The notes: generated by a model from the sequence alone, not told the origin. A stretch of 11,636 nucleotides of DNA from Gammaproteobacteria bacterium (GCA_030431185.1 JAUIJO010000088.1:1-11636), one strand, 5' to 3'; shown: positions 1 to 8,750, counted from the stretch's first letter. Numbers and translations are program-made.

Positions 1-2648
1 GTCTCAGGTGCCGAGTAGTTCGGCAGGCTGCAACGGTCGTCGAAGTAGCAGTTCTCCTTCACGCCGGAGTAGTAGCGCATGCCCCAGGTGGCCGACCAGT
101 CGCCCATCTGCCAGTTGATGCTGGCGTTCGAGCGGACGCGGAAGTTGCCACCGAAGCCGTTCTGCTGCGACGGCGCGCCTTCCAGGTTGTCGACCTTCAG
201 CTCGTTCTTGCTGACATAGGTGGTCATCCAGGCCAGGCCGAAGCGGCCGTAGCTGGTGTCCATCTTGTAGTTCAGGTCGAAGTCGTAGCCTTCGGTCTCC
301 TGGAAGCCCGCGTTGCGGCCACCGAACGACAGCGAGGTGATCTCGCCGGTGACCGGGTCACGCGTGAAGGTGTCCGGGCCCTGGCAGCGCGAGGTGATGC
401 CGCGGACATAGCAGTCGTCCAGCAGGGTGCTCGGATCGTCCGCGACGATGGTGTTGTCGATGCGAATGTTCCACCAGTCCAGCGACAGGTTCAGGCCTTC
501 GGCGAAGCCGGGGCTCCAGACGACGCCCAGGGTCTTGGACTCCGAGGTTTCCGGGCTCAGGTTCGGGTTCGAACCGGAGAGGAACGGGGTCGGGGTCTGG
601 GTACCCGGGCCGTCGGCCAGGCCGTCCGGATCGCTGGCCGGCTGGCGGTAGTTGGCCGGCACGTCGGCCAGACAGGCGGCGCTGCCACCCACCGAACCGA
701 ACAGCGTGTCGCAGGGATCGGTGTAGTACTCGAAGCTCTGCGAGATGCCGCCGTACAGGTCGGCCACGGTCGGGGCGCGGAAGCCTTCCGACCAGGTGCC
801 GCGGACCAGCAGCGAGTCGATCGGCTTCCAGGTGAAGCCGAACTTGCTGTTGATGGTGTCACCGAAGGTGTCGTAGTCCGAGTAACGGCTCGCGAGGCTG
901 ACGCTCAGTTCCTGCGCGAACGGCATGTCGGCGAGGATCGGCACCAGCAGCTCGGCGTAGACCTCGTCCAGCTTGTAGCCACCACCGGTCGGGCCCGCGG
1001 CCAGGTCGGTCGAGGTGCCGGTCTGCGCCAGGGCATCCGGCGAGAAGTAACCGCTTTCCTCGCGATGCTCGACGCCGACCGCCAGGCCCACGTCACCCGC
1101 GGGCAGCGCGAACAGCGAACCGCTCAGGTTGGCGTAGTACGCCTTGGTCTTGGTCTCAGACAACGCCTGGCCCGGCAGGTACAGGAAGTCCTGCACGGCC
1201 TGGTCGGCGAGGCCACCCTGGCCGGTCACGCCGTCCGGAACCAGCGGGTTCCAGGGGGTGCAGGCGCCCGGGCCGAAGCCCAGCGGGATCGGGTTGGCGG
1301 CGGTGCCGCACTGTGCGATGCCCTGGCCGTTGATGAAGGACGGACCGATCGCGGCTTCGACGGCGTTGAGGCTGAAGTTGCCGGTGCTGATCTGGGTGCC
1401 TTCGTTCTGGTTGTACAGGTAGCCTGCATCCCAATCCCAGAACTTGTCGCCGATCTCGAACGCGCCGACCAGGGCGCCGCTGAAGCGGAAGGTGGTCAGG
1501 CTGTTCTGGACTTCACGCGGCACTTCCCAGCCACGGCGCCACACGGCCACGTCCTGGCCCGGCAGCGGGTTGTAGACGCTGTCGCCCGACATCATCAGGC
1601 CGAAGGCGTCCGAACGGAACGGATAGCCCGCGTTCTGCGCGAAGGAATCGCGGTCGGTGTACAGCACGTCGCTTTCGAAGCGGACGTTGTCGGTGATGTC
1701 GAAGCTTGCGTTGGCGAACGCGGACTTGCGCTCCACGCCCGAATACACGGTCGAGGCCAGCGACGGATTGGTGCTGTCCAGCGCGGCGTCGTACGGACGG
1801 TAGTTGGAGAAGTCGCTGGCGTCGCGGTCCTGGCCGTCGCGGATCAGGGTCCAACGGTTGCCGGCGGCGTCGAACAGGGTGCCGTACTGGCTGATCGAGG
1901 ACAGGCCGCCCGGACGCGGGTCGGACTTCTCGCCGGTCGGGAAGCGTGCGCGGCTGAACCAGCGGTCACGCGCCCACACCGGGTCTTCCTTGGTGTATTC
2001 CAGGCCGAAGGTGACCGAACCGCGGTCGCCGGTCTGGCCGACGACGAAGCTGTACTGCTCGCGGTTGCCGTCGCCCTGGTCGTACTGGCTCAGGTAGGCG
2101 TTGGCTTCGGCGCCTTCGAAGTTCTTGCGGGTGATGATGTTGATCACGCCGGCGATGGCGTCGGAACCGTAGATGGTCGACGCGCCGTCCTTCAGGACCT
2201 CGATGCGCTCGACCATCGCGGTCGGGATCGAAGCGACGTCCTGCAGGCCGTCATTGGTGATGCCCAGGCGCTTGCCGTTGACCAGGATCAGGGTGCGGTT
2301 GGCACCGAGGTTGCGCAGGTCGATGTACTGGCCGCCGACGGCTTCGCCCGAGGACAGCGGCGAGGTGCGGCTGATGGCCGGCGAGCCCACCGCCGAGATG
2401 TTCTGAAGGATGTCGGCGACAGAGTTGAAACCCTGCTGTTCGATGTCCTGGCGGCTGATCGACAGCACCGGAGCGGCGGTCTCGAGGTCGACCTGGCGGA
2501 TACGCGAGCCGGTGACTTCGATGCGATCGAGCGTGGTGGCCTCGGCGCCGGTGTCGGCGTCCTGGGCTGCCGCGACGACCGGAGTCAGTGCGAGGGCGAT
2601 GCTGGCCGGCAGCAAGCCGACGCGCATGGCGTTACGCAGTTGGTTCAT
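1..2648 (-). CDS. TonB-dependent outer-membrane receptor, 3' end outside the window
   Basis: This is a TonB-energised outer-membrane transporter; its substrate cannot be read from the sequence. The reading frame is open from ATG at 2648 to the left edge (882 codons), so the C-terminal barrel strands and stop are missing. Residues 1-28 form a signal peptide ending VAAAQ. A TonB-box-like stretch, LDRIEVTGSRI, lies near 40-50. The plug domain follows, with NRTLILVNGKR near 117-127, ERIEVLKDGAS near 147-157 and IYGSDAIAGVINIITR near 159-174. The rest is aromatic-rich barrel, including a conserved SEGFRAPTVADLYG segment. Eight cysteines in the barrel fall into four close pairs (447/463, 646/659, 746/755, 867/873), probably loop disulfides. 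A good ribosome-binding site, GGAGAG, lies 6 bases before the ATG. It follows an AraC-type regulator by 50 bases, which suggests regulated uptake. Family assignment is firm; ligand unknown. Confidence 0.93.
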   Translation of the reverse strand, partial: MNQLRNAMRVGLLPASIALALTPVVAAAQDADTGAEATTLDRIEVTGSRIRQVDLETAAPVLSISRQDIEQQGFNSVADILQNISAVGSPAISRTSPLSSGEAVGGQYIDLRNLGANRTLILVNGKRLGITNDGLQDVASIPTAMVERIEVLKDGASTIYGSDAIAGVINIITRKNFEGAEANAYLSQYDQGDGNREQYSFVVGQTGDRGSVTFGLEYTKEDPVWARDRWFSRARFPTGEKSDPRPGGLSSISQYGTLFDAAGNRWTLIRDGQDRDASDFSNYRPYDAALDSTNPSLASTVYSGVERKSAFANASFDITDNVRFESDVLYTDRDSFAQNAGYPFRSDAFGLMMSGDSVYNPLPGQDVAVWRRGWEVPREVQNSLTTFRFSGALVGAFEIGDKFWDWDAGYLYNQNEGTQISTGNFSLNAVEAAIGPSFINGQGIAQCGTAANPIPLGFGPGACTPWNPLVPDGVTGQGGLADQAVQDFLYLPGQALSETKTKAYYANLSGSLFALPAGDVGLAVGVEHREESGYFSPDALAQTGTSTDLAAGPTGGGYKLDEVYAELLVPILADMPFAQELSVSLASRYSDYDTFGDTINSKFGFTWKPIDSLLVRGTWSEGFRAPTVADLYGGISQSFEYYTDPCDTLFGSVGGSAACLADVPANYRQPASDPDGLADGPGTQTPTPFLSGSNPNLSPETSESKTLGVVWSPGFAEGLNLSLDWWNIRIDNTIVADDPSTLLDDCYVRGITSRCQGPDTFTRDPVTGEITSLSFGGRNAGFQETEGYDFDLNYKMDTSYGRFGLAWMTTYVSKNELKVDNLEGAPSQQNGFGGNFRVRSNASINWQMGDWSATWGMRYYSGVKENCYFDDRCSLPNYSAPE

Positions 2649-2663
2649 CTATCTCTCTCCAAA

Positions 2664-2690
2664 ATTATCGTTATGGGCGTGTTAAACGCC
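2664..2690 (-). promoter_or_regulatory. Receptor-gene upstream region: 15-base inverted repeat and -10-like box
   Basis: The 50-base gap between the AraC-type gene and the receptor gene holds a perfect inverted repeat at 2676-2690 (GGCGT, 5-base loop, ACGCC). It also holds, on the minus strand, GATAAT at 2664-2669, which matches the -10 consensus at five of six positions. No good -35 box sits at the right distance, as expected for an activator-dependent promoter. The repeat could be an operator, or a weak terminator or attenuator for the upstream gene, since a few Ts follow it. If GATAAT is used, the leader would be only about 10 bases. Sequence features are visible; function is inferred. Confidence 0.3.
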
Positions 2691-2698
2691 TCGCCACG

Positions 2699-3607
2699 TT
2701 ACGTCCCGGTCCGCCAGGTTGCTTTGCCCGCCACGTCGGGAAACTTTGCCGAGTCGGTCCTCGATGCAGCGCTGCGGTAGCGGCTGGCCGACATGCCGTA
2801 GCGGGCGCGGAACGCGCGGGCGAAGCTGCAGCAGTTGTCGAAACCGCAGGCCGCGGCCACTTCGCCGACCATCATCGAGGTGGTGACCAGGAGGTCGGCC
2901 GCCTGCTCCAGCCGCATGCGCGCGGCGGCGGCCTGCGGGCTCTCGTCGTAGAGGCCGTGGAAGGTCTTGGAGAAGTACCAGCTGGAGAAACTGGTCAGCT
3001 CGGCCAGCTCGCTGATCCTCACGACGCGGTCGCAGTTGCCCTCCAGGTAGAGGTGGGCGCGCTGCAGGCGGCTGAAGACCTGGCGCTTGCGCGTGCCCGA
3101 GCGTCCCGGGCAGCGGGAGACCCGCGCCGCGATGTGACGCTGGAACACGGTCAACTGCATCAGCATGGGGCGCAACGCCGCCATGTCCATCGTGCCCTGC
3201 GAGCTGGAGCGCGCGATCACGCCGCGCCACAGCGACAGGGCCGTGCGCGCCTCGCGGAGGCTGACTTCGCCCCGGCCGGCGTAGAGCCCGCAGTCGGTGA
3301 ACCGGGTGATCGCCTGCAGTGCGTCGCTGGACAGGCTCAGGCCGATGCAGAGGCCGTGGGCATCGGTCTGCACGGTCGGGCGGGAGTCTTTCTCAAGCGC
3401 GATCCACTGCCCGCGGCGCAGGCGGAACCGCCCTTCCCTCGCGTCGACCCAGGCGCTGCCCCGCAACTGGATCCAGACGGAGAACTGGTTGCCCGACAGC
3501 TGTGCGCTGCCCAGCCTCGACACACCCACGCAGCTGCTGGTCGCCGCGCCTTCAGGCGCCTCCAACTGCAACGACTGGCCCCGGTCGGCCCAAAGTACAT
3601 GCTCCAT
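2699..3607 (-). CDS. AraC-family transcriptional regulator
   Basis: Cytoplasmic DNA-binding regulator of 302 residues. The C-terminal 110 residues carry the two helix-turn-helix units of the AraC/XylS family: ISELAELTSFSSWYFSKTF near 198-216, and VGEVAAACGFDNCCSFARAF near 247-266 followed by RARYGMSASRYR. The N-terminal half (about 40-80) has a cupin-like pattern (SVWIQLRGSAWVD, then RLRRGQWIAL), probably an effector or dimerisation domain, but its ligand is not recognisable. I chose ATG at 3607 because AGGGTGGAA sits just upstream of it; GTG at 3616 would add three residues. It lies between a membrane-bound regulator gene (144 bases upstream) and a TonB-dependent receptor gene (50 bases downstream), all on one strand. 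The receptor gene is the obvious candidate target, but this is inference from position. Cysteines are fairly frequent for such a protein. Confidence 0.88.
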   Translation of the reverse strand: MEHVLWADRGQSLQLEAPEGAATSSCVGVSRLGSAQLSGNQFSVWIQLRGSAWVDAREGRFRLRRGQWIALEKDSRPTVQTDAHGLCIGLSLSSDALQAITRFTDCGLYAGRGEVSLREARTALSLWRGVIARSSSQGTMDMAALRPMLMQLTVFQRHIAARVSRCPGRSGTRKRQVFSRLQRAHLYLEGNCDRVVRISELAELTSFSSWYFSKTFHGLYDESPQAAAARMRLEQAADLLVTTSMMVGEVAAACGFDNCCSFARAFRARYGMSASRYRSAASRTDSAKFPDVAGKATWRTGT

Positions 3608-3656
3608 CCGTTCCACCCTGTATTTGCTGAGAGTGGCCGGAGGGTTGCCCGAGTCG

Positions 3657-3668
3657 GGTATGAATACC
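3657..3668. promoter_or_regulatory. Candidate operator upstream of the AraC-type gene
   Basis: The 144-base gap between the membrane-regulator stop and the AraC-type start contains a perfect palindrome with arms GGTAT and ATACC and a two-base centre, about 50 bases before the chosen start codon. A shorter inverted repeat (TTCC, GAA, GGAA) lies at 3711-3721 near the end of the upstream gene and has no T-run, so it is not a convincing terminator. No clear -35/-10 pair was found. The site could bind either flanking regulator; only the palindrome itself is observed. Confidence 0.25.
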
Positions 3669-3751
3669 TGACGAAACGCGGAGAGTTCTGCGAAGTCCTT
3701 GCGTTGGCGCTTCCGAAGGAATTACGAAAGCAGTTTATCCAGTCCAATCAA

Positions 3752-6109
3752 TCACTTGATCCAGCCCGGAACCTCGACGCGCGGACTCGGTTCGGCGGCT
3801 GCCGGCACTTCCATCAGGCCGATGTCGGTGCCGTCCTCCACCGTCTGGGCGGAAATCACCAGGTCCTGTCGCGACGAGGTGCTGAAACCTGTGGTCGCAC
3901 TGAGGTGGTCGGGGTCCAGGCACCGGACGGGCCCCGGGTCAGCCCCGGGCGGCACGCCGATCGAGCGGATGCCGCTCAGGCAGCCGGGTTGGGGCTCGAT
4001 GTAATCGATGCTGCCGTCCTCGGCCACGGCCCAGGTCTGGAAACGCCAGCGCGTCGGCCGATGCCCGTCGACCCGCCTCACGCGCGCGAGGTCCAGGTCC
4101 AGGTCCGTCTCCCAGAGACCGTCCTCGGCCAGTCGCGTGAACAGCACGCGCTCGTGGGCCCGGTCCACACGGGCCAGTGTCACGCCCTCTATCTTCCCCA
4201 ACACCTTCCAGGGCATCACGCGGCGGTCCAGCAGGACCAGGCAGAGCTTGCCCGCCTCGTCGCGCAGCGTCATCAGGATGCGCGAGGGTTCGGGCAGGTA
4301 CATGGCCTGGAGTACCCGGAAACCGGGCCCGGGCATCGGCAGGAAGCTGACCTGTCCGCGGGTCGGGTTGACCTCGTAGACGCCCTCGCGCCCATTGTCG
4401 TCATGGCCGACCACCAGCATCCGGCGACTGTCGTCGGACCATTCCGGACGGCTGTGGGTGGCGGGGTGGATGCCTTCCACCTGGCGCAGGCTGCTGGGCT
4501 GCTCCAGGTCGGCCCACCACAGGTGGAAGTGCCCCGACCGGTCGGAGCTGAAGACCATCTGGCGCCCATCCGGCGCCAGCGAGGGCAGCGTGTCGCGGCC
4601 GGACGAGGCGAACAGGTGCTCCCTCCGCATCGGCTTGCCCGGGTCGCTTCGCGTCGCCATGAACAGGCCGAACTGGGGACGCCGCCGGACGAACGCCATC
4701 ACCCCGCTCCGCCTCGCGACGCTCGGTGACTGCGCGTCGTCGAGGCCCAGGTCCTGGATCTCGCCACTGGCGACATCCAGCCGGTACAGGCGGGTCTCAC
4801 TGTCGATCCGGCGCCCGAACACCATGCCGCGTCCGTCCGGCAGCCAGTCCCAGCCCCGGAATTCGCCGCCGACCCGGGTCAACTGCTCGGGCTTCCCGCC
4901 CGTCGCCGGCACGCGCCACAGGTCGCCGACCTGGGGGTTGCGGATGAAGCCGATCCACTCGCCATTGGGCGAATACCGCGGGGCGTAATCCAGCGAAACA
5001 CCGTCCCCGACGCCGGGAACGGCCTTCCAGTCGCCGCTGCTCAGGTCCAGCAGGCGCAGGCTGCTGCTTCCCGCCGAGGTCCGCATGCTGCCGAAGATCA
5101 TCTTCTGGCTGTCCGGGCCCCAGTCGAAACTCACCAGGTCATCGACATCGCAGCTTGCGACACCCCGCTCCGTGCCGCCGCCGCTGGCGGACGTGACCAG
5201 GACCTGGCAGTCCCGGCCCGGGCCGTAGCGGACATAGGCGATCTCCCGGCCATCGGGCGACCAGGACGGTGCACGGTCGGAGACGCCGTCGGGGGGGAAA
5301 CTGATCTGCCGGGGCTGCGACCCGTCCGTGGTCTGGACCAGGATCACCGTGCCACGCCGGTCGGGTTGCGTGGAGGCATAGGCGGCCGTCGACGCATCCG
5401 GCGACAGGGTCGGCGAAAGTTCGAAGCCCGGCGCGGAGCTCAACAGGCGGTAGGGGCGCGAGGGCGTGACGATGATTTCGCCGTGGTGGTGGGCCTCCGT
5501 GGCCAGCGCCTTGTCGCGCGTCCAGTCAGCGCGGCCGAGGAGCAGGAGCGACACCGCCACCGCCGCGGCCACCGCGAACGCCGACACCAGCACGCGCTCG
5601 TGCAGCCACCATCGCGAGGACTGCCGGGATACCGACAGCGGCGGCACCCGGTCGGCGCCGGCCCCGGCCTGCGGCGGCGACCCTTCGCCCGGGGGCGACC
5701 CGGCCGTGCCCTCCGGGGAGGCCGTGTCGGCCGCTTCCGGTCGCAACCATTCCACCTCGGCCAGCAGGCGATAGCCGGTCTTGGCGATGGTCTCGATATA
5801 GGCCGGGCTGTCGCGCCGCTCGCCGAATGCCTTGCGCAGTTGCGTCACCGCCTGGGTCACGACGTCGTCGCCGGGCAAGGTGTCGGGCCAGACCTGCGCC
5901 AGCAGTTGTTCGCGCGTCACGACCTTGCCCGGGTCCGCGGCGAGCACGCGCAACACCCCCATCGCCTTGGGCGTGATGCGGCGCGGCCGGCGCGCACCCG
6001 GCGCCACGACTTCCCGCAGCGGCAGGTCGACGATGCATTCGCCGACGCGCCAGCGTTCCGAAGGGGGCAATGGAGAAGGGCTCAGGTTCGACATCAGGCC
6101 GACAAACAT
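3752..6109 (-). CDS. CadC-like membrane-bound transcriptional regulator with periplasmic TolB/PD40-type beta-propeller
   Basis: One-component regulator that appears to join DNA binding in the cytoplasm to sensing in the periplasm. With the start at 6109 it has 785 residues. Residues about 17-117 form an OmpR/CadC-type winged helix, with ITPKAMGVLRVLAADPGKVV, REQLLAQVWPDT, VVTQAVTQLRKAFGE and the wing motif YIETIAKTGYRLL. A proline/glycine-rich linker follows. One membrane segment lies near 172-192 (VLVSAFAVAAAVAVSLLLLG). The rest is a beta-propeller with repeated PD40-like turns: LSPD near 235, WSPDG near 283, YSPNG near 379, LPDG near 423, LAPDG near 511, WSDDS near 557. The start was chosen for GGCGGGA six bases upstream; in-frame ATGs at 6133 (no ribosome-binding site) and 6094 are alternatives. 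Inverted repeats upstream suggest autoregulation. Ligand and regulon are unknown; the AraC-type and receptor genes downstream are candidates. Confidence 0.88.
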   Translation of the reverse strand: MFVGLMSNLSPSPLPPSERWRVGECIVDLPLREVVAPGARRPRRITPKAMGVLRVLAADPGKVVTREQLLAQVWPDTLPGDDVVTQAVTQLRKAFGERRDSPAYIETIAKTGYRLLAEVEWLRPEAADTASPEGTAGSPPGEGSPPQAGAGADRVPPLSVSRQSSRWWLHERVLVSAFAVAAAVAVSLLLLGRADWTRDKALATEAHHHGEIIVTPSRPYRLLSSAPGFELSPTLSPDASTAAYASTQPDRRGTVILVQTTDGSQPRQISFPPDGVSDRAPSWSPDGREIAYVRYGPGRDCQVLVTSASGGGTERGVASCDVDDLVSFDWGPDSQKMIFGSMRTSAGSSSLRLLDLSSGDWKAVPGVGDGVSLDYAPRYSPNGEWIGFIRNPQVGDLWRVPATGGKPEQLTRVGGEFRGWDWLPDGRGMVFGRRIDSETRLYRLDVASGEIQDLGLDDAQSPSVARRSGVMAFVRRRPQFGLFMATRSDPGKPMRREHLFASSGRDTLPSLAPDGRQMVFSSDRSGHFHLWWADLEQPSSLRQVEGIHPATHSRPEWSDDSRRMLVVGHDDNGREGVYEVNPTRGQVSFLPMPGPGFRVLQAMYLPEPSRILMTLRDEAGKLCLVLLDRRVMPWKVLGKIEGVTLARVDRAHERVLFTRLAEDGLWETDLDLDLARVRRVDGHRPTRWRFQTWAVAEDGSIDYIEPQPGCLSGIRSIGVPPGADPGPVRCLDPDHLSATTGFSTSSRQDLVISAQTVEDGTDIGLMEVPAAAEPSPRVEVPGWIK

Positions 6110-6126
6110 GTGATATCCCGCCACAA

Positions 6127-6173
6127 TCGGCATGTGCCGAAAGGTCGGGACTTCCCAACCGGCCGAATCGGCA
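6127..6173. promoter_or_regulatory. Three adjacent inverted repeats upstream of the membrane regulator
   Basis: Three palindromes lie almost end to end: TCGGCA-TG-TGCCGA at 6127-6140 (perfect), GGTCGGGA-CT-TCCCAACC at 6143-6160 (one mismatch), and GCCGA-A-TCGGC at 6162-6172. The first and third share the half-site GCCGA/TCGGC. They lie 18 to 64 bases before the preferred start codon at 6109, where an operator or leader would be. Binding by the regulator itself, as often seen for winged-helix proteins, is an inference. No clear -35/-10 pair was recognised nearby. Confidence 0.4.
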
Positions 6174-6221
6174 AACTTCGCCGCCGCGCGTGGCCAAGCG
6201 GATCACGGCCCGGAATTCTAA

Positions 6222-6328
6222 CGTGGATATGCACTCCTGCCCCGCAGGAAACCGCATCAGGCCCTCTCTCGCCGAAGTCCCATTACGCAAAGATTCATCA
6301 TTCGCGCCCGAAGGGCGCTTTTTTTTTT
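6222..6328 (+). ncRNA. Possible small RNA ended by the plus-strand terminator
   Basis: A strong plus-strand terminator has no plus-strand gene before it, so something short should be transcribed towards it. The stretch before it holds a perfect hairpin at 6235-6249 (TCCTGC, loop CCC, GCAGGA), then a single-stranded pyrimidine-rich piece (CCCTCTCTCGCC, near 6262-6273), then the terminator hairpin with ten Ts. That layout resembles Hfq-dependent small RNAs. The 5' end is a guess, because no convincing promoter was found. If transcription began further left it would overlap the 5' end of the membrane-regulator gene as an antisense RNA. I do not recognise a known RNA family. Confidence 0.25.
6304..6328 (+). 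terminator. Rho-independent terminator on the plus strand
   Basis: A perfect 6-base-pair GC stem (GCGCCC at 6304-6309, loop GAA, GGGCGC at 6313-6318) is followed at once by ten Ts (6319-6328). This is the classic form in the plus direction only: on the minus strand the hairpin is followed by GAATGATGAATC, so it is a poor terminator for thiC. No plus-strand protein gene precedes it. Confidence 0.75.
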
Positions 6329-6577
6329 GGCCTGCACCCCGACGGTGCAACGACGGCACGCTCTGGCCAGGCAGGCCGCCACCGCCTCGTTCGACCCCGG
6401 GGCAACACGCAGGCGTCGTCGCCCCGGCGCACGCCGCATGCCGGAACGGCAGCGGTGTCGCGGAGGGTCGCCGACGGTGGGCGGGGCCGCTCCCCTCCAG
6501 CGTCGTGCACCCTGGCACGCGCACCCGCCCCCCGCACCGTGCGCCGGGAAGACGCAGGGTCCGTGTCGCGGCGCGCC

Positions 6578-6597
6578 ATCCCGGTGGACGCCGGGAT
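6578..6597. repeat. REP-like palindrome, copy 1
   Basis: Seven-base arms ATCCCGG and CCGGGAT enclose a six-base loop, TGGACG. The core matches a second palindrome 72 bases away at 14 of 16 positions. Spaced, near-identical GC palindromes just after a gene resemble REP-type elements; they could also act as transcript-end hairpins. Copy number elsewhere in the genome cannot be judged here. Confidence 0.4.
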
Positions 6598-6651
6598 ACG
6601 GCTTCATGGCCCCGCCGGCGCAAGGCCACCGCCACCGCCCGGACCGCGATA

Positions 6652-6667
6652 CCCGGACGACGCCGGG
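6652..6667. repeat. REP-like palindrome, copy 2
   Basis: CCCGG and CCGGG enclose ACGACG, nine bases beyond the thiC stop codon. It has the same spacing and nearly the same loop as the copy at 6580-6595. On the minus strand it would form the first hairpin in the thiC 3' untranslated region, with no T-run after it. Confidence 0.4.
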
Positions 6668-6675
6668 CGTTCCGC

Positions 6676-8553
<1,878 letters not shown>

Positions 8554-8556
8554 GTG

Positions 8557-8592
8557 TTCGTCCTATGGCGCGCCCTCGCGGGCAGGGACGAA
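8557..8592 (-). promoter_or_regulatory. thiC riboswitch expression platform: hairpin hiding the ribosome-binding site
   Basis: Between aptamer and start codon the mRNA holds a perfect seven-base inverted repeat, TTCGTCC (8592-8586) with GGACGAA (8563-8557), enclosing a second hairpin (GCCC, GCGA loop, GGGC at 8583-8572). The 3' arm contains the AGGA ribosome-binding site of thiC. The 5' arm region, GCTTCGTCCC, can also pair with GGGAAGC at the 3' end of the aptamer (seven pairs with a bulge). The two pairings exclude each other, which fits translational control: TPP binding favours the closed site. Pairing was worked out by eye. Confidence 0.6.
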
Positions 8593-8627
8593 GCGGCGGC
8601 GTCGGACGCGGCAAGGGCCGGGCCGGC

Positions 8628-8712
8628 GAAGCTTCCCTACGGCGGTCTCAACCGCATCAGGTTCGAAGGGTCTGTCTCAACCAGGGCCATCGGGCCGCGG
8701 TACCCCCGCTTC
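8628..8712 (-). promoter_or_regulatory. TPP riboswitch aptamer (THI element)
   Basis: Read on the minus strand, the leader carries the conserved THI landmarks in order: GGGGGTACC, then UUGAGA at 8680-8675 (usually CUGAGA, one base different), ACCCTTCGAACCTGAT at 8671-8656, the GCGGTT/ACCGC stem, and GTAGGGAAGC at 8640-8631. Closing stem P1 is GAAGC (8712-8708) with GCTTC (8632-8628). It lies 74 bases before the thiC ATG. The element binds thiamine pyrophosphate and lowers expression of thiamine genes when the cofactor is plentiful. Confidence 0.95.
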
Positions 8713-8720
8713 TGGCCGCT

Positions 8721-8750
8721 ATTTGAACATGCCCGGGCCGCCACGGCCAA
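8721..8750 (-). promoter_or_regulatory. thiC: Candidate thiC promoter
   Basis: On the minus strand a -35-like TTGGCC (8750-8745) and a -10-like TCAAAT (8726-8721) are separated by 18 bases, each with four of six consensus matches. The predicted transcript would start near 8714, just before the riboswitch aptamer at 8712. The match is modest, but the position is right. Confidence 0.4.

Larger units (their letters stand above)
6329..6675. other. Intergenic region downstream of thiC, no convincing gene
   Basis: This GC-rich stretch of about 350 bases has open frames in several phases, but their translations are arginine/proline-rich, resemble no family and lack ribosome-binding sites. Apart from two similar palindromes near its thiC end, nothing was recognised. 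No T-tailed terminator for thiC is visible on the minus strand, so thiC transcription may end by Rho or at the palindromes. Confidence 0.6.

Noticed and set aside
1065..2780. 571-codon plus-strand open frame opposite the receptor gene
   Set aside because: The minus-strand frame encodes an unmistakable TonB-dependent receptor with signal peptide and plug; the plus frame is its antisense shadow.
2588..4729. 713-codon plus-strand open frame opposite the two regulators
   Set aside because: It crosses gene boundaries and gaps, shows no domain, and the opposite strand carries clear AraC and winged-helix motifs.
6132..6221. 29-codon plus-strand frame starting at ATG 6132
   Set aside because: No ribosome-binding site, and its start lies within the palindrome cluster; nothing supports translation.
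6181..6250. tRNA-like stretch (GTGGCCAAGCGG resembles a D-arm)
   Set aside because: No matching acceptor stem, anticodon stem or T-arm (GGTTCGA-like) could be found around it.
6304..6328. Terminator read as the end of thiC
   Set aside because: The T-run is on the plus strand. In the thiC direction the hairpin is preceded by As and not followed by Ts, and it lies about 350 bases beyond the thiC stop.
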